DNA of 64,000 bases from Macrococcoides bohemicum (GCF_042658685.1 NZ_JBHSQY010000001.1), one strand, 5' to 3'. Shown: positions 1 through 8,066, counted from the stretch's first letter. The notes: a model not told the origin generated them from the letters alone. Made by a program: numbers and translations.

Positions 1-1051
1 TTACATCTTCAAACAATATATCATCATACATTTTGGCAACATCAATTAAAGTGAACACATCTTTAGAAGATTTGTCTGCACTTTGAATATCAAGCTGCAT
101 TGTTTTAGCATCAATAATCGGTTTCTCTTTTATTTCTATTCTAGCCAAAGCTTTTTCCATACTTTTTGCGCGACGATGCATTGCGGCATTTGGTGGTACA
201 GCTTGATTCGCCCATATTTTTAATTGTTTGATCTGTGCTTTCATCTTTTGAATTTTCTTCTGTTGATTTTTGTATTCTTCATACTCTCTTAAGATTCTAT
301 CTTCTTTTTCTTTTATGAAGTAAGAATAATTTCCGTGATAAATATGCAGTGCTTGTTGATCTATCTCTAATATTTTACTCACCGTCTCATCAAGAAAATA
401 ACGGTCATGAGAAATAATAATAACAGCACCTTTATAATTTTTAATAAATTGCGTTAACCATTCAATACTATCGATATCCAGATGATTTGTCGGTTCATCC
501 AGTAGTAATAATTCCGGTGATTGAAGTAATAACATGGCTAAACCAACTTTAGTACGTTCTCCACCTGAAAGCTGAGACCAAAGTCTATCGGCCAATGGAT
601 TAATTTTGAGACCGTGCATTACAAAGTTGATTTTACTATCCTTTTCATAACCACCTAGTGCTTCAAACTTCTCTTGTATATTGGCATATTGAACTAAAAT
701 CTTTTCAAGATTATCAGGGTTACTTGCCATTTTTAATTCTAATGCTTTCATTTTCTTCTCTATTACATCAAGTTCAATAAAAGTTTGTGCTAAACATGAA
801 TAAACATCCATATCATCCGGGAATTTCGGGATTTGGCTCAAAATACCAACTTGTGTATCTTTTGATAAACTAATAAAACCACTATCAGGACGCTCTTCTC
901 CTGAAATGAGTTTGAATAAGGTTGTTTTACCTTCTCCATTTCTTCCGATAAGACCAATACGATCATGATCGTTTACTTCAAATTTAATATCCTCAAAAAT
1001 TACATCACCTGTAAAAGATTTTGATACTTGGGCTACGTTTAAAATATTCAT
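1..1051 (-). CDS. ABC-F family ATPase (ribosome-protection type), partial
   Basis: The protein starts MNILNVAQVSKSF and runs off the left edge, so only about 350 codons are present. It has a Walker A (GRNGEGKTT), a signature LSGGERTK, a Walker B LLLLDEPTNHLD and the switch histidine (IISHD), then a charged linker and the start of a second ATPase domain. There are no membrane segments. This is the ABC-F layout, whose members act on the ribosome and often give resistance to macrolides, lincosamides, streptogramins or pleuromutilins. The start is the ATG after an AGAGGAGAG ribosome site that can be sequestered by an upstream hairpin (see leader). Leader control is typical of antibiotic-inducible ABC-F genes, so a resistance role is inferred; the substrate cannot be told from this half. 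Confidence 0.9.
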   Translation of the reverse strand, partial: MNILNVAQVSKSFTGDVIFEDIKFEVNDHDRIGLIGRNGEGKTTLFKLISGEERPDSGFISLSKDTQVGILSQIPKFPDDMDVYSCLAQTFIELDVIEKKMKALELKMASNPDNLEKILVQYANIQEKFEALGGYEKDSKINFVMHGLKINPLADRLWSQLSGGERTKVGLAMLLLQSPELLLLDEPTNHLDIDSIEWLTQFIKNYKGAVIIISHDRYFLDETVSKILEIDQQALHIYHGNYSYFIKEKEDRILREYEEYKNQQKKIQKMKAQIKQLKIWANQAVPPNAAMHRRAKSMEKALARIEIKEKPIIDAKTMQLDIQSADKSSKDVFTLIDVAKMYDDILFEDV

Positions 1052-1058
1052 TTTTTCT

Positions 1059-1101
1059 CTCCTCTAGTTTGCTAGAGGAACAGTGTTTAGTATTCCTCTA
1101 G
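1059..1101 (-). promoter_or_regulatory. Three-segment translational attenuator of the ABC-F gene
   Basis: Read on the minus strand, segment 1 is CTAGAGGAA (1101-1093), segment 2 is TTCCTCTAG (1080-1072) and segment 3 is CTAGAGGAG (1067-1059). Segment 2 can pair with either neighbour. Pairing 2:3 hides the ABC-F ribosome-binding site; pairing 1:2 frees it. No U-run follows 2:3, so control of translation is more likely than termination. Confidence 0.65.
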
Positions 1102-1212
1102 AAGTTGTATTTGCTTAAAAAAGGGCAGACTACACCAATTTGTCATTTTAAACGCAAATTTCCCACGTACCGTTAAAACAAAACGCATACGCTTCGCAAC
1201 TTCTAAAAACAA
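1087..1212 (-). CDS. Leader peptide upstream of the ABC-F gene (41 codons)
   Basis: A short reading frame begins at TTG 1212, eight bases after a strong GGAGG (1221-1225), and ends at TAA 1087-1089. The peptide starts MFLEVAKRMRFVLTVRGK and ends QLLEEY. An earlier TTG at 1218 lies too close to the ribosome site. The last codons (CTA GAG GAA) are the first segment of the triple repeat that controls access to the ABC-F ribosome site. This arrangement is that of a regulatory uORF; I do not recognise the peptide sequence. Confidence 0.6.
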   Translation of the reverse strand: MFLEVAKRMRFVLTVRGKFAFKMTNWCSLPFFKQIQLLEEY

Positions 1213-1296
1213 TACCAACACCTCCGTTCGTAAAAATTAATTATATTATATAACAATTTTTAGAATATTTAAATATATATATTTAGAAATAAAAAT

Positions 1297-1320
1297 GAAC
1301 TAGCGATAATATGCTAGTTC
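1297..1320 (-). terminator. Terminator of the isochorismatase gene
   Basis: Hairpin GAACTAGC/GCTAGTTC followed on the minus strand by a T-rich run. It lies between the hydrolase gene and the ABC-F leader. The remaining spacer 1321-1460 shows nothing else. Confidence 0.6.
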
Positions 1321-1460
1321 TATTTTAAAGTTATAACTTTATACATTTAAAGAAAATAAAATCCGGTCGATGGATCGTACCTGCAAAAACTTCAGAATAA
1401 CCCTCACGATATTATTTACAGCTAAAAATGAGATTATATCAAAATTATAAATAACCCAAA

Positions 1461-1955
1461 TCACACATACTCGTCTATCGTCAGAACTTCTACTTCATCA
1501 GACCAATGCAAAACTGTAGATACAAAATCATTAATATCTAACCCAGGCATTTCATATGTTTCACAATTATTAACTGTTGCACAAGCATCTTCGATTACTG
1601 TAACTTTAAAGCCAAGTTCATTAGCAATAATCGCATTAAATAAAATACAATATTCCATATTAAATCCGATAATGATAAGTTCAGTAACACCAAGTGAAAT
1701 TAAATATTGTTGCAAATCCGTATCTTTAAATGCACTTGGTCTATTTTTAGAATAAATCTTATCGGCATTTTTATGAATAAATGGGTCTAAAGGTAATGGC
1801 TTATTTGTTTTGTCATCAATATGTTCCACAGCAATGACAGGTAATTTGTTTTCTTTAAATACTTCTACTAGATGAATAGCATTCTTCTTAACTACTGAAA
1901 AATCACCTTTTTCTAAAAAGTGTGTATGAAAATCAATAACTAATAAAGCTTCCAA
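1461..1955 (-). CDS. Isochorismatase-like cysteine hydrolase
   Basis: A 164-residue alpha/beta hydrolase of the isochorismatase-like family. The expected catalytic triad is visible: Asp8 in LLVIDFH, Lys70 in YSKNRPSAF and Cys103 in GFNMEYC, after a central strand (TELIIIGF). The family includes nicotinamidases, N-carbamoylsarcosine amidases and many unassigned cytosolic hydrolases; the substrate cannot be read from the sequence. The start follows a good GAGGTGATATTTT site. It is transcribed alone, with its own terminator downstream. Confidence 0.85.
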   Translation of the reverse strand: MEALLVIDFHTHFLEKGDFSVVKKNAIHLVEVFKENKLPVIAVEHIDDKTNKPLPLDPFIHKNADKIYSKNRPSAFKDTDLQQYLISLGVTELIIIGFNMEYCILFNAIIANELGFKVTVIEDACATVNNCETYEMPGLDINDFVSTVLHWSDEVEVLTIDEYV

Positions 1956-2113
1956 AATATCACCTCAAAATAAATAAAAAATTCATTTGTCCATGCGAAA
2001 AAAATAATAAAATTACATAATATATTAAAGAATATGTAACACCCTCAAATTAATGTATTACATTTATTATAAAGGATTTTCGAAAAATTAAAATGAAATA
2101 AAAGGAGAAAACT

Positions 2114-2290
2114 ATGAAAATATATCCTTTGGAGAAATTGATAATCACAATTCATTCAGTAAGAATACAGAGGTATTCTTTGAAGCTGGGAAATGCATGA
2201 AACAAGAACGAATAATGGTTTAAATGCAGTTATTATTGAAAGCCCAGATTTTTAAAAGATGATCTGTTTCAATATAATCAATAAATTCTC
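2114..2290 (+). pseudogene. Decayed small gene (unidentified)
   Basis: A strong ribosome site (AAAGGAGAAAACT) precedes ATG 2114, but the frame closes after 28 codons. Protein-like stretches continue in other frames: GEIDNHNSFSKNTEVFFEAG, then NNGLNAVIIESPDF. Coherent fragments in shifted frames behind a good start suggest a gene broken by several indels. I do not recognise the family. The rest of the 1956-2475 spacer holds only AT-rich DNA and the dyad at 2399-2449. Confidence 0.35.
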
Positions 2291-2398
2291 CCATTTTAAT
2301 ATTGTACAAATTTTCTGATAATGATAAGATGAATGCATTAAAAATAATAAAAGGTGATCTCATATGTAATGGTTTTTTTCTAATTCATCAATTAGACG

Positions 2399-2449
2399 TA
2401 GACTTACAAGTCAATAAAAACAATTAAATAAGTTGTATTTGTAAGTCTA
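2399..2449 (+). promoter_or_regulatory. Dyad upstream of the MFS gene
   Basis: Perfect inverted repeat TAGACTTACAA / TTGTAAGTCTA, arms of 11 separated by 29 bases, ending 26 bases before the MFS start. There is no T-run behind it, so an operator or mRNA structure is more likely than a terminator. Confidence 0.45.
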
Positions 2450-2475
2450 TGATCTTCTTAAATTAGGAGGAAATC

Positions 2476-3648
2476 ATGAAAGGATTTACAAATAACTTTA
2501 AATACTTATACTTTAGTCAGTTATTCGCCAATACGAGCGATAATATTTATATTATTGCACTGATTGCTTATCTATATGAATTAACGCACTCTATTCAATT
2601 AAGTGCATTAGTTCCTATTTTCATCACATCTGCTTATTTTGTAAGTGGGTTTATCGCACCAATTATATATTCTAGATTTCAAAAGCAATATATTTTAGTG
2701 TTTAATCAAACGATGAAATGTGGCTTGCTGATCATATTGATCGGTACAATGTATGTTGAATTGCACTATATTTATATATTAGGGTTAGCATTTATGATTG
2801 CGTTCTTAGATGGATTTACAAATCCGTTAAGCAACACATTAATCCCCTACTTTGAGTTAAAGGATAATATACTTAGAGCAAACGGAAAAATTAGCAGTAT
2901 GAATAATATGATACAAATTTCAGCCTGGGCATTAGGCAGTTTATTGTTAGCATTCCTGCATAGTGATGGATTGATTATGTTTTGTGTCATCTTGTCTATC
3001 ATATCTGTGATATTTATGATGAAGATAAATTTTAATATTAATACTGTAGAGAGTGAGCATATGGGTTCCAAAAGTTTCAAAGCGGTTATTAAAAGTAATC
3101 GTACCAGTTACAGTCAATATTTAAATTGGAATACTTTCATCGCGTCATTTGGCCATGCTGTCTGGATTGCTGCAATAATGATTGCCTTTGTAAAAGAATA
3201 TTTAAATGCCCCATCTTACTGGTTTGGTATTATTAACGCGGCATTTTTCGTAGGTTTACTTGTCGGATCAAAGATGATTCATTTGATTGAAAGATTTAAA
3301 ATGATGCACTTCTATTACAGTGGATATATGCTGCTTTCACTCATTACGTTTGTCTTCGGGATTAACAGGTGGTTAATACTAGCAGTCTTGCTATCTTGGC
3401 TTTATGGCATTATAGAGCAATTATTATCAATATCGCTACACACAGAAATACAAAAGCATTTAAATCATGAAACACTGCTTGATACTTATACACTGAATCA
3501 GAGTATATATAGTTTAGGATTTTGTTTATCAACATTTGTGATGTCGTTACTAGCAGAACACGCTACCTTAACATTCGCATTTATTGTAGCATCCCTTGCT
3601 TACTTATTGATATGTTTACTCACATATCGATATAAAAATATATTCTAA
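2476..3648 (+). CDS. Major facilitator superfamily exporter
   Basis: A 390-residue membrane protein with about 12 hydrophobic segments and a central charged loop near residues 190-215. Shape and N-terminus (FKYLYFSQLFANTSDNIY) fit the MFS_3/drug-efflux-like branch that includes Mef and EntS-type exporters. The start has an ideal AGGAGG site. It is a single-gene unit with its own terminator and a dyad upstream. The substrate is unknown. Confidence 0.8.
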   Translation: MKGFTNNFKYLYFSQLFANTSDNIYIIALIAYLYELTHSIQLSALVPIFITSAYFVSGFIAPIIYSRFQKQYILVFNQTMKCGLLIILIGTMYVELHYIYILGLAFMIAFLDGFTNPLSNTLIPYFELKDNILRANGKISSMNNMIQISAWALGSLLLAFLHSDGLIMFCVILSIISVIFMMKINFNINTVESEHMGSKSFKAVIKSNRTSYSQYLNWNTFIASFGHAVWIAAIMIAFVKEYLNAPSYWFGIINAAFFVGLLVGSKMIHLIERFKMMHFYYSGYMLLSLITFVFGINRWLILAVLLSWLYGIIEQLLSISLHTEIQKHLNHETLLDTYTLNQSIYSLGFCLSTFVMSLLAEHATLTFAFIVASLAYLLICLLTYRYKNIF

Positions 3649-3653
3649 AGCAC

Positions 3654-3690
3654 AAACCCATCGCTCAAATGTTTGAGTGATGGGTTTTTA
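3654..3690 (+). terminator. Terminator of the MFS gene
   Basis: Hairpin AACCCATCGCTCAAA / TTTGAGTGATGGGTT followed by T's, directly after the MFS stop codon. Confidence 0.85.
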
Positions 3691-3747
3691 AAATCAGTAT
3701 ATTCAGGAGTAAAAAGTAATAATTATATACATAATATCTCGTTAGTG

Positions 3748-3764
3748 GTACAATAATATTGTAC
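3748..3764 (+). promoter_or_regulatory. Operator of the YefM-YoeB pair
   Basis: Palindrome GTACAAT-AAT-ATTGTAC lying between the likely promoter (TACAAT as -10) and the AAGGAGG site of the antitoxin gene. YefM/YoeB pairs repress themselves through palindromes of the TTGTAC type; the role here is inferred from position. Confidence 0.6.
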
Positions 3765-3778
3765 AAGGAGGCGATAAA

Positions 3779-4036
3779 ATGAAAGTCACAACTTATTCTA
3801 ATGCAAGATCAAATTTTAGAAAAATAATAGATATTGTTAATGAAGACTGTGAACCTTACACAATCACAACAAATACGCATAATGCCGTGATATTATCTGA
3901 ACAAGACTATAATAGTATGATTGAAACACTTTATTTACAGAGTACACCAGCGAATGCCGAAAGATTACAAAAAGCGATTGATGAATCAATTGATAAAAAT
4001 AACTTACTTCAAGTTGAGATTGATTTAGATGCCTAA
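3779..4036 (+). CDS. yefM: Type II antitoxin, YefM/Phd family
   Basis: An 85-residue protein with the YefM fold signature: an N-terminal DNA-binding part (TTYSNARSNFRKIIDIVNED), the conserved VILSEQDYNSMIETLYLQ helix, and an acidic, probably unstructured tail that would wrap the toxin. It binds and neutralises the YoeB RNase encoded next to it and, with it, represses the operon. Its stop overlaps the toxin start by 8 bases, giving translational coupling. Staphylococci carry related axe/txe (yefM/yoeB) pairs. Confidence 0.9.
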   Translation: MKVTTYSNARSNFRKIIDIVNEDCEPYTITTNTHNAVILSEQDYNSMIETLYLQSTPANAERLQKAIDESIDKNNLLQVEIDLDA

Positions 4037-4301
4037 GAAAAAGATACTATTTTATTCAAGTGGTTTTGAAGATTATACGTACTGGCAAACTAACGATAAA
4101 ACTGTATTAAAGAAAATAAATAAACTAATAAAGAGTATTATGATTGATGGTCCAAATGAAGGTATAGGTAAGCCAGAAAAATTATTAGGAAACTATACAG
4201 GTTGCTATAGCAGAAGGATCACTCATGAACATAGGCTCGTATATAAGATAGAAGATGATTCAATTTGTATTTTACAATGTCGTTTTCATTATAAAAGGTA
4301 G
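4029..4301 (+). CDS. yoeB: Type II toxin, YoeB/Txe mRNA interferase
   Basis: A 90-residue RelE-superfamily RNase that cleaves mRNA on the ribosome. The YoeB catalytic set is present: Glu50 (GKPEKL), Arg69 (EHRLVY) and the terminal His87-Tyr88 (CRFHY), matching E46, R65, H83 and Y84 of the E. coli protein with a four-residue offset. The toxin therefore looks intact. It overlaps the antitoxin gene, and its stop codon lies inside a bidirectional terminator. Confidence 0.92.
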   Translation: MPKKKILFYSSGFEDYTYWQTNDKTVLKKINKLIKSIMIDGPNEGIGKPEKLLGNYTGCYSRRITHEHRLVYKIEDDSICILQCRFHYKR

Positions 4302-4330
4302 AATAGCCATTCATTAGACTATTCTACCTT
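4295..4330. terminator. Bidirectional terminator spanning two convergent stop codons
   Basis: Hairpin AAGGTAGAATAG / CTATTCTACCTT with a 12-base loop and T-runs on both strands. The yoeB stop lies in one arm and the stop of the convergent minus-strand gene in the other. Confidence 0.8.
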
Positions 4331-5086
4331 AATTTTTTTATAAATTTTATAATTAACTTCATCTCTTTTACTTTGAATCCTCTCAAATCGTTCTATTGTC
4401 CATGGCTCCCAGAATGTTTGTCCTTGCTTGTTAAAGACATATTCGTCATCAATCGCATAACATGCATGTGTTAGTATATTATCCTGATAGAAACAGATAA
4501 CATCTCCACTATTAAATGAAGATTCCACTTCTTTGTATCCAAGACGGTTAAGGAAGAGCATAAAGGTTTCCTGATGCACCCACTGTTCTAATATAAATGG
4601 ATTTTTAGTTAATGCATACAGTGTTGCCGACAAACAATTTGCGCCATGGTTTTCCGGGAATTTATTATGCAAGGCAGTAAGATGAGATATTGAATTGAAC
4701 TGCGTTATATCTGTTTTGCTTGGTTCATCATCGAACTGTTGGATAAAGCTTATTTGTTCTTTTTGAGAGAGCGTATCCCAATATGCTGAAGTGATTAATC
4801 TATCATCATTGATCAACTGCGTACCATTATCGATCATTTCTTGTTTCAATGCATCTTTAAATGTATTTTCTATACTTTCATACCATCCTGGTTCAGCTAC
4901 AATAACAAACTCATATGTCAGATGCCATGTTTGATACGTTGAATTGTTAACAACATTTGATAAGCTACTGTTTTTCTTAAACTCTTCTTTCGGAACAACT
5001 AAGGTGTTTAATAAATTATACTGATGTTCATTTAAGAAAGCTTCTGATATAAAGAAAAGGTCAAACTCAAACTTCAAATTACGCAC
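4319..5086 (-). CDS. Uncharacterised protein with NlpC/P60-like Cys-His motif
   Basis: A 255-residue soluble protein I cannot assign. The C-terminal half has NHGANCLSAT (Cys151) and, some 55 residues later, GDVICFYQDNILTHACYAID (His207). That order of Cys, a GDV strand and a His recalls NlpC/P60-type papain-like hydrolases, but the match is weak and unverified. The N-terminal 130 residues resemble nothing I know. It is the last gene of a tightly packed minus-strand cluster, starting 5 bases after the Nudix stop, so it is probably co-translated with it. Confidence 0.6.
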   Translation of the reverse strand: MRNLKFEFDLFFISEAFLNEHQYNLLNTLVVPKEEFKKNSSLSNVVNNSTYQTWHLTYEFVIVAEPGWYESIENTFKDALKQEMIDNGTQLINDDRLITSAYWDTLSQKEQISFIQQFDDEPSKTDITQFNSISHLTALHNKFPENHGANCLSATLYALTKNPFILEQWVHQETFMLFLNRLGYKEVESSFNSGDVICFYQDNILTHACYAIDDEYVFNKQGQTFWEPWTIERFERIQSKRDEVNYKIYKKIKVE

Positions 5087-5091
5087 GTTAA

Positions 5092-5577
5092 CTACCCCAC
5101 TTTAATATACTTACAATATCTATCCCATAAATCTGGTATTACTTCATCTAAATTTTGTTCAATTTCATTCGGTGCTACCCACTTAGCATCAACAACTTCT
5201 TCAGCCTGAAGATTAAATGTAATGTCATTGGTTGGTGATTCGTATAGATAAGTCTCAGTAATATAATGTGAATGCATGGTATAACCTTTGAATTGAATAT
5301 CATCTAAAGGCGCAAATATACCTGCTTCTTCAAGTAACTCACGATGTGCAGCAAGTACACCATCTTCTCCTGCAACAGCAGATCCTCGACTACATTCCCA
5401 TTTCAAACCAAGTGGTTTATCAGGATGACGTTGTGTAAGTAGCAAATCACCATTTGGTTTCTGTACCCAGATTTCTACTACTAAATGGTACAATCCATCA
5501 GGTACTGTAACGCCTCTTTCATGGAGGATACCAGTTTTTTGTCTATTGATATCTAGAAGTTCCCATATTTCACTCAA
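5092..5577 (-). CDS. Nudix hydrolase
   Basis: A 161-residue protein with a perfect Nudix box at residues 65-87 (G-x5-E-x7-RELLEEAGI). The N-terminus (WELLDINRQKTG) resembles the isopentenyl-diphosphate-isomerase-like Nudix group (YfcD type). It hydrolyses a nucleoside-diphosphate-linked compound that cannot be predicted. It is the third gene of the 4319-7249 cluster, 31 bases after the kinase-like gene. Confidence 0.88.
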   Translation of the reverse strand: MSEIWELLDINRQKTGILHERGVTVPDGLYHLVVEIWVQKPNGDLLLTQRHPDKPLGLKWECSRGSAVAGEDGVLAAHRELLEEAGIFAPLDDIQFKGYTMHSHYITETYLYESPTNDITFNLQAEEVVDAKWVAPNEIEQNLDEVIPDLWDRYCKYIKVG

Positions 5578-5608
5578 GTGTATCCCTCCAATGATGTAAT
5601 TCGCAATA

Positions 5609-6499
5609 TTATTTATACCATTTAGGAATTACAATATTAAAATCTTCATAATACTTACGTTGTACTTCAAATTCTTGTTTCATGACTTGTATTTCTTTGA
5701 CACCGAATTGGACTGCCCATGGTAATGAAGATAAGATATTCGTCGCGATATAAACAGATAATACTTTCCAAAAATCAATCGGTACTTTACCATCAAAATA
5801 TCCATCAACGCGCCCTCTACTAAAAGCCTCACTCGTATTTACACACCAGCTGATACGATTGAATTCTTCAAATGGTGCACCGATACTACATCTATCAAAA
5901 TCAATAATCCATAGTTTACCTTTTTCATCAATGACCATATTCCCAACATGATAATCGCCGTGGTGGTAGACAACAGGTTTATCGATGATACGATTTTCAT
6001 ACTTTTCTATTACATTAAATAAACACTGATCATTATCGTATTTATATTCACAGTTTAGATACATCGATTTCTTACGTTCGATTTTCTTTAGGAAAAAGTC
6101 ACGCCATCCAAACTGATTTGCTCCAGGTATAGTATGAATGGCTTTCAATATTCTGCCGGCTTCAAGACCAAGTTCATATTGCTCTTCTAAAGTTAATGTC
6201 GGCAATATTTCTTTAGCTTCATGACCTTCAATCCATTGGTATAATAAATAATAATGATTATGATACTTACCATGTGATACTAATTGTTGCACAGGAAGCC
6301 CAAGGTCCATACACTGTTCAACTAAATAAATTTGCAATTTAATATCTTCTATTCTATCAATAGAAGAAAGCCGTAATAGATACTTTTCATCCCGAGTTGT
6401 AACGATATATTTTTGGTCATCCGACCAGCCTTTGTTGAAGCTTTCTAACTTCACAAAATGAAAGCCTGGCAAGCGTTCATTTAAATCATCAATATGCAT
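5609..6499 (-). CDS. APH/choline-kinase-like phosphotransferase
   Basis: A 296-residue protein of the aminoglycoside-phosphotransferase fold. The Brenner motif HHGDYHVGN (Asp182 as catalytic base, Asn187) and the metal-binding IIDFD (Asp200, Asp202) are intact; the N-lobe carries YLLRLSS with a Lys/Arg-rich strand. Relatives phosphorylate antibiotics, choline, homoserine or sugars. Nothing marks it as a known resistance enzyme. It is followed closely by the Nudix gene and preceded by the HExxH protein (9-base gap), so they probably form one unit. Confidence 0.82.
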   Translation of the reverse strand: MHIDDLNERLPGFHFVKLESFNKGWSDDQKYIVTTRDEKYLLRLSSIDRIEDIKLQIYLVEQCMDLGLPVQQLVSHGKYHNHYYLLYQWIEGHEAKEILPTLTLEEQYELGLEAGRILKAIHTIPGANQFGWRDFFLKKIERKKSMYLNCEYKYDNDQCLFNVIEKYENRIIDKPVVYHHGDYHVGNMVIDEKGKLWIIDFDRCSIGAPFEEFNRISWCVNTSEAFSRGRVDGYFDGKVPIDFWKVLSVYIATNILSSLPWAVQFGVKEIQVMKQEFEVQRKYYEDFNIVIPKWYK

Positions 6500-6508
6500 G
6501 GCACCCTC

Positions 6509-7249
6509 CTATATATGTGTTTCAAAATAATGTGATAAAGATACCTTTCTTCCTTCCGTATCCCAATCATGATAAAGTTTAAATAAGCATGATACATCTC
6601 CATCTACAAGATTTACAAACTGAGTGATTTTAACAAAACTCATCCAGTAATGAAACATAATATATTCCTTCGAATGCGAGTAAATATCATAAGTAAAGTG
6701 TTCTAAAGGTAAGTCACCGAATTCATTTAAATAATATTCGTAAAGTGACTTTTCAAGATGATATATGTCATCGAATAACTGTTCATCAAAAAAGAACTTT
6801 CTAGGAAGATAAGTCGCCATTCCTTCTTCAAACCACATATCTTCACACGTTGGATTCTCTTCATCGAATTCAGCAAGAAATAGATCAATATGATGCGCGA
6901 GTTCATGTCCTAATATTGCAAGCATCTCATCTTTAGTGTGCGCGGCATAAAATGACGTGTATTTATCTTTTAAAGCTTCTGGTAGCAACGCTGTTAAATA
7001 TCGTGCCCAGTAATCTAAATCAGCACACATATAGATCGCTTCATTTCTCGTAAAAGCAGGTACTGGTTTTTCAAGTACCTCCTCCATCACAAAACGTGAT
7101 GCCCAGAATACACCCTTTGGTATATCCTTTAACTGAAAATAATCTTCAAGATATTGTTGGAAATCATTAATTTGTGTATGGAAATATGTAATATCAGCAT
7201 GATACTTATTTAGATCAGCTGCTTGTTCAAATGTATAGATTGGTTTCAT
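6509..7249 (-). CDS. Putative HExxH zinc peptidase (gluzincin-like)
   Basis: A 246-residue protein starting MKPIYTF at 7249, where an AAAGGTG site sits upstream; an in-frame start nine codons earlier lacks such a site. HELAHH (His115, Glu116, His119) and a downstream WFEEGMATY (Glu141/142) give the gluzincin zinc-site pattern HExxH...E. No signal peptide is visible, so it probably acts in the cytosol. It is the first gene of the minus-strand cluster and is divergent from the GNAT gene. Its substrate is unknown. Confidence 0.75.
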   Translation of the reverse strand: MKPIYTFEQAADLNKYHADITYFHTQINDFQQYLEDYFQLKDIPKGVFWASRFVMEEVLEKPVPAFTRNEAIYMCADLDYWARYLTALLPEALKDKYTSFYAAHTKDEMLAILGHELAHHIDLFLAEFDEENPTCEDMWFEEGMATYLPRKFFFDEQLFDDIYHLEKSLYEYYLNEFGDLPLEHFTYDIYSHSKEYIMFHYWMSFVKITQFVNLVDGDVSCLFKLYHDWDTEGRKVSLSHYFETHI

Positions 7250-7331
7250 TAATATGCACCTTTCTATGTTTATCATAAGAAAAAAATATATAATGACATT
7301 ATACAGAAAATTCTTACAAAAAGGTGATTCG

Positions 7332-7778
7332 ATGTTAAAACAAGTTTATGAAATTAACGATGAAATTTTAGCGTTATTGTTATTAGCAGACCCTTCGATT
7401 GAAATGATTAATCAATATATTAGTGAAAGTTCAATCTATATATTAGAACAAAGCAAATTTACCGGTGTTGTTGTACTTAAAGAAGTAAGTGAATCAACGA
7501 TGGAAATAATGAATATTGCAGTAAGTGAAGCTTATCAAGGAAAAGGTTATGGAAAGTTGATGCTAAAAGAAGCAGAAAAAATAGCGAAGCATTCAGGATA
7601 TAACAATTTAATCATTGCTACAGCCAACTCAAGTCTGAACCAACTCGCATTATATCAAAAGTGTGGATTTAGAATAATAGACATAGAAAAAGACTTCTTT
7701 ATCAATGCATATAAAGAAGTCTTAATTGAAAATGGTATAAAAGCGATGGATAAGATAATACTTAGCAAAAATATATAA
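7332..7778 (+). CDS. GNAT family N-acetyltransferase
   Basis: A 148-residue protein taken from ATG 7332, which has AAAGGTG seven bases upstream. The acetyl-CoA loop is clear (VSEAYQGKGYGKLMLKEAEK, i.e. Q/R-x-x-G-x-G/A), followed by the TANSSLNQLALYQKCGFR helix-strand of the GNAT core. The acceptor is unknown. It is transcribed alone, with TATAAT at 7289-7294 as the likely -10, divergent from the HExxH cluster. Confidence 0.85.
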   Translation: MLKQVYEINDEILALLLLADPSIEMINQYISESSIYILEQSKFTGVVVLKEVSESTMEIMNIAVSEAYQGKGYGKLMLKEAEKIAKHSGYNNLIIATANSSLNQLALYQKCGFRIIDIEKDFFINAYKEVLIENGIKAMDKIILSKNI

Positions 7779-7814
7779 AATCTAATTCATAAGATTTCAA
7801 TTCTGCCATACAAT

Positions 7815-8066
7815 CTAAAGATTATCCCATGTACTTTCAAAATCAAGAATTTCTTCATTTTTACGGTATTTAATTTGATTTGTTATTCTCTTTTCCGATA
7901 AAAATAAAGTTTCTTGAATGGTATTCCAATCATCTTCACCGATTAAAACAGCTCCTTTTTCTCCAATTTCATTTGGCGCGATATATATTTCTTTACTATC
8001 TTGATTAACAGATTTAATGATATTGAAAAATTCTTTTCTGGCATTATCAAATGTATAAATGTTCAT
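7815..8066 (-). CDS. Orphan Phd/YefM-like antitoxin
   Basis: An 83-residue protein whose N-terminus (IYTFDNARKEFFNIIKSVNQDS) and middle (AVLIGEDDWNTIQETLFLSE) match the YefM/Phd pattern seen in the intact pair at 3779. The start has an ideal GGAGG site. No toxin gene follows: only 36 bases separate it from the end of the GNAT gene on the other strand. It is either a solitary transcriptional regulator, a remnant of a pair, or an anti-addiction module. Confidence 0.75.
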   Translation of the reverse strand: MNIYTFDNARKEFFNIIKSVNQDSKEIYIAPNEIGEKGAVLIGEDDWNTIQETLFLSEKRITNQIKYRKNEEILDFESTWDNL

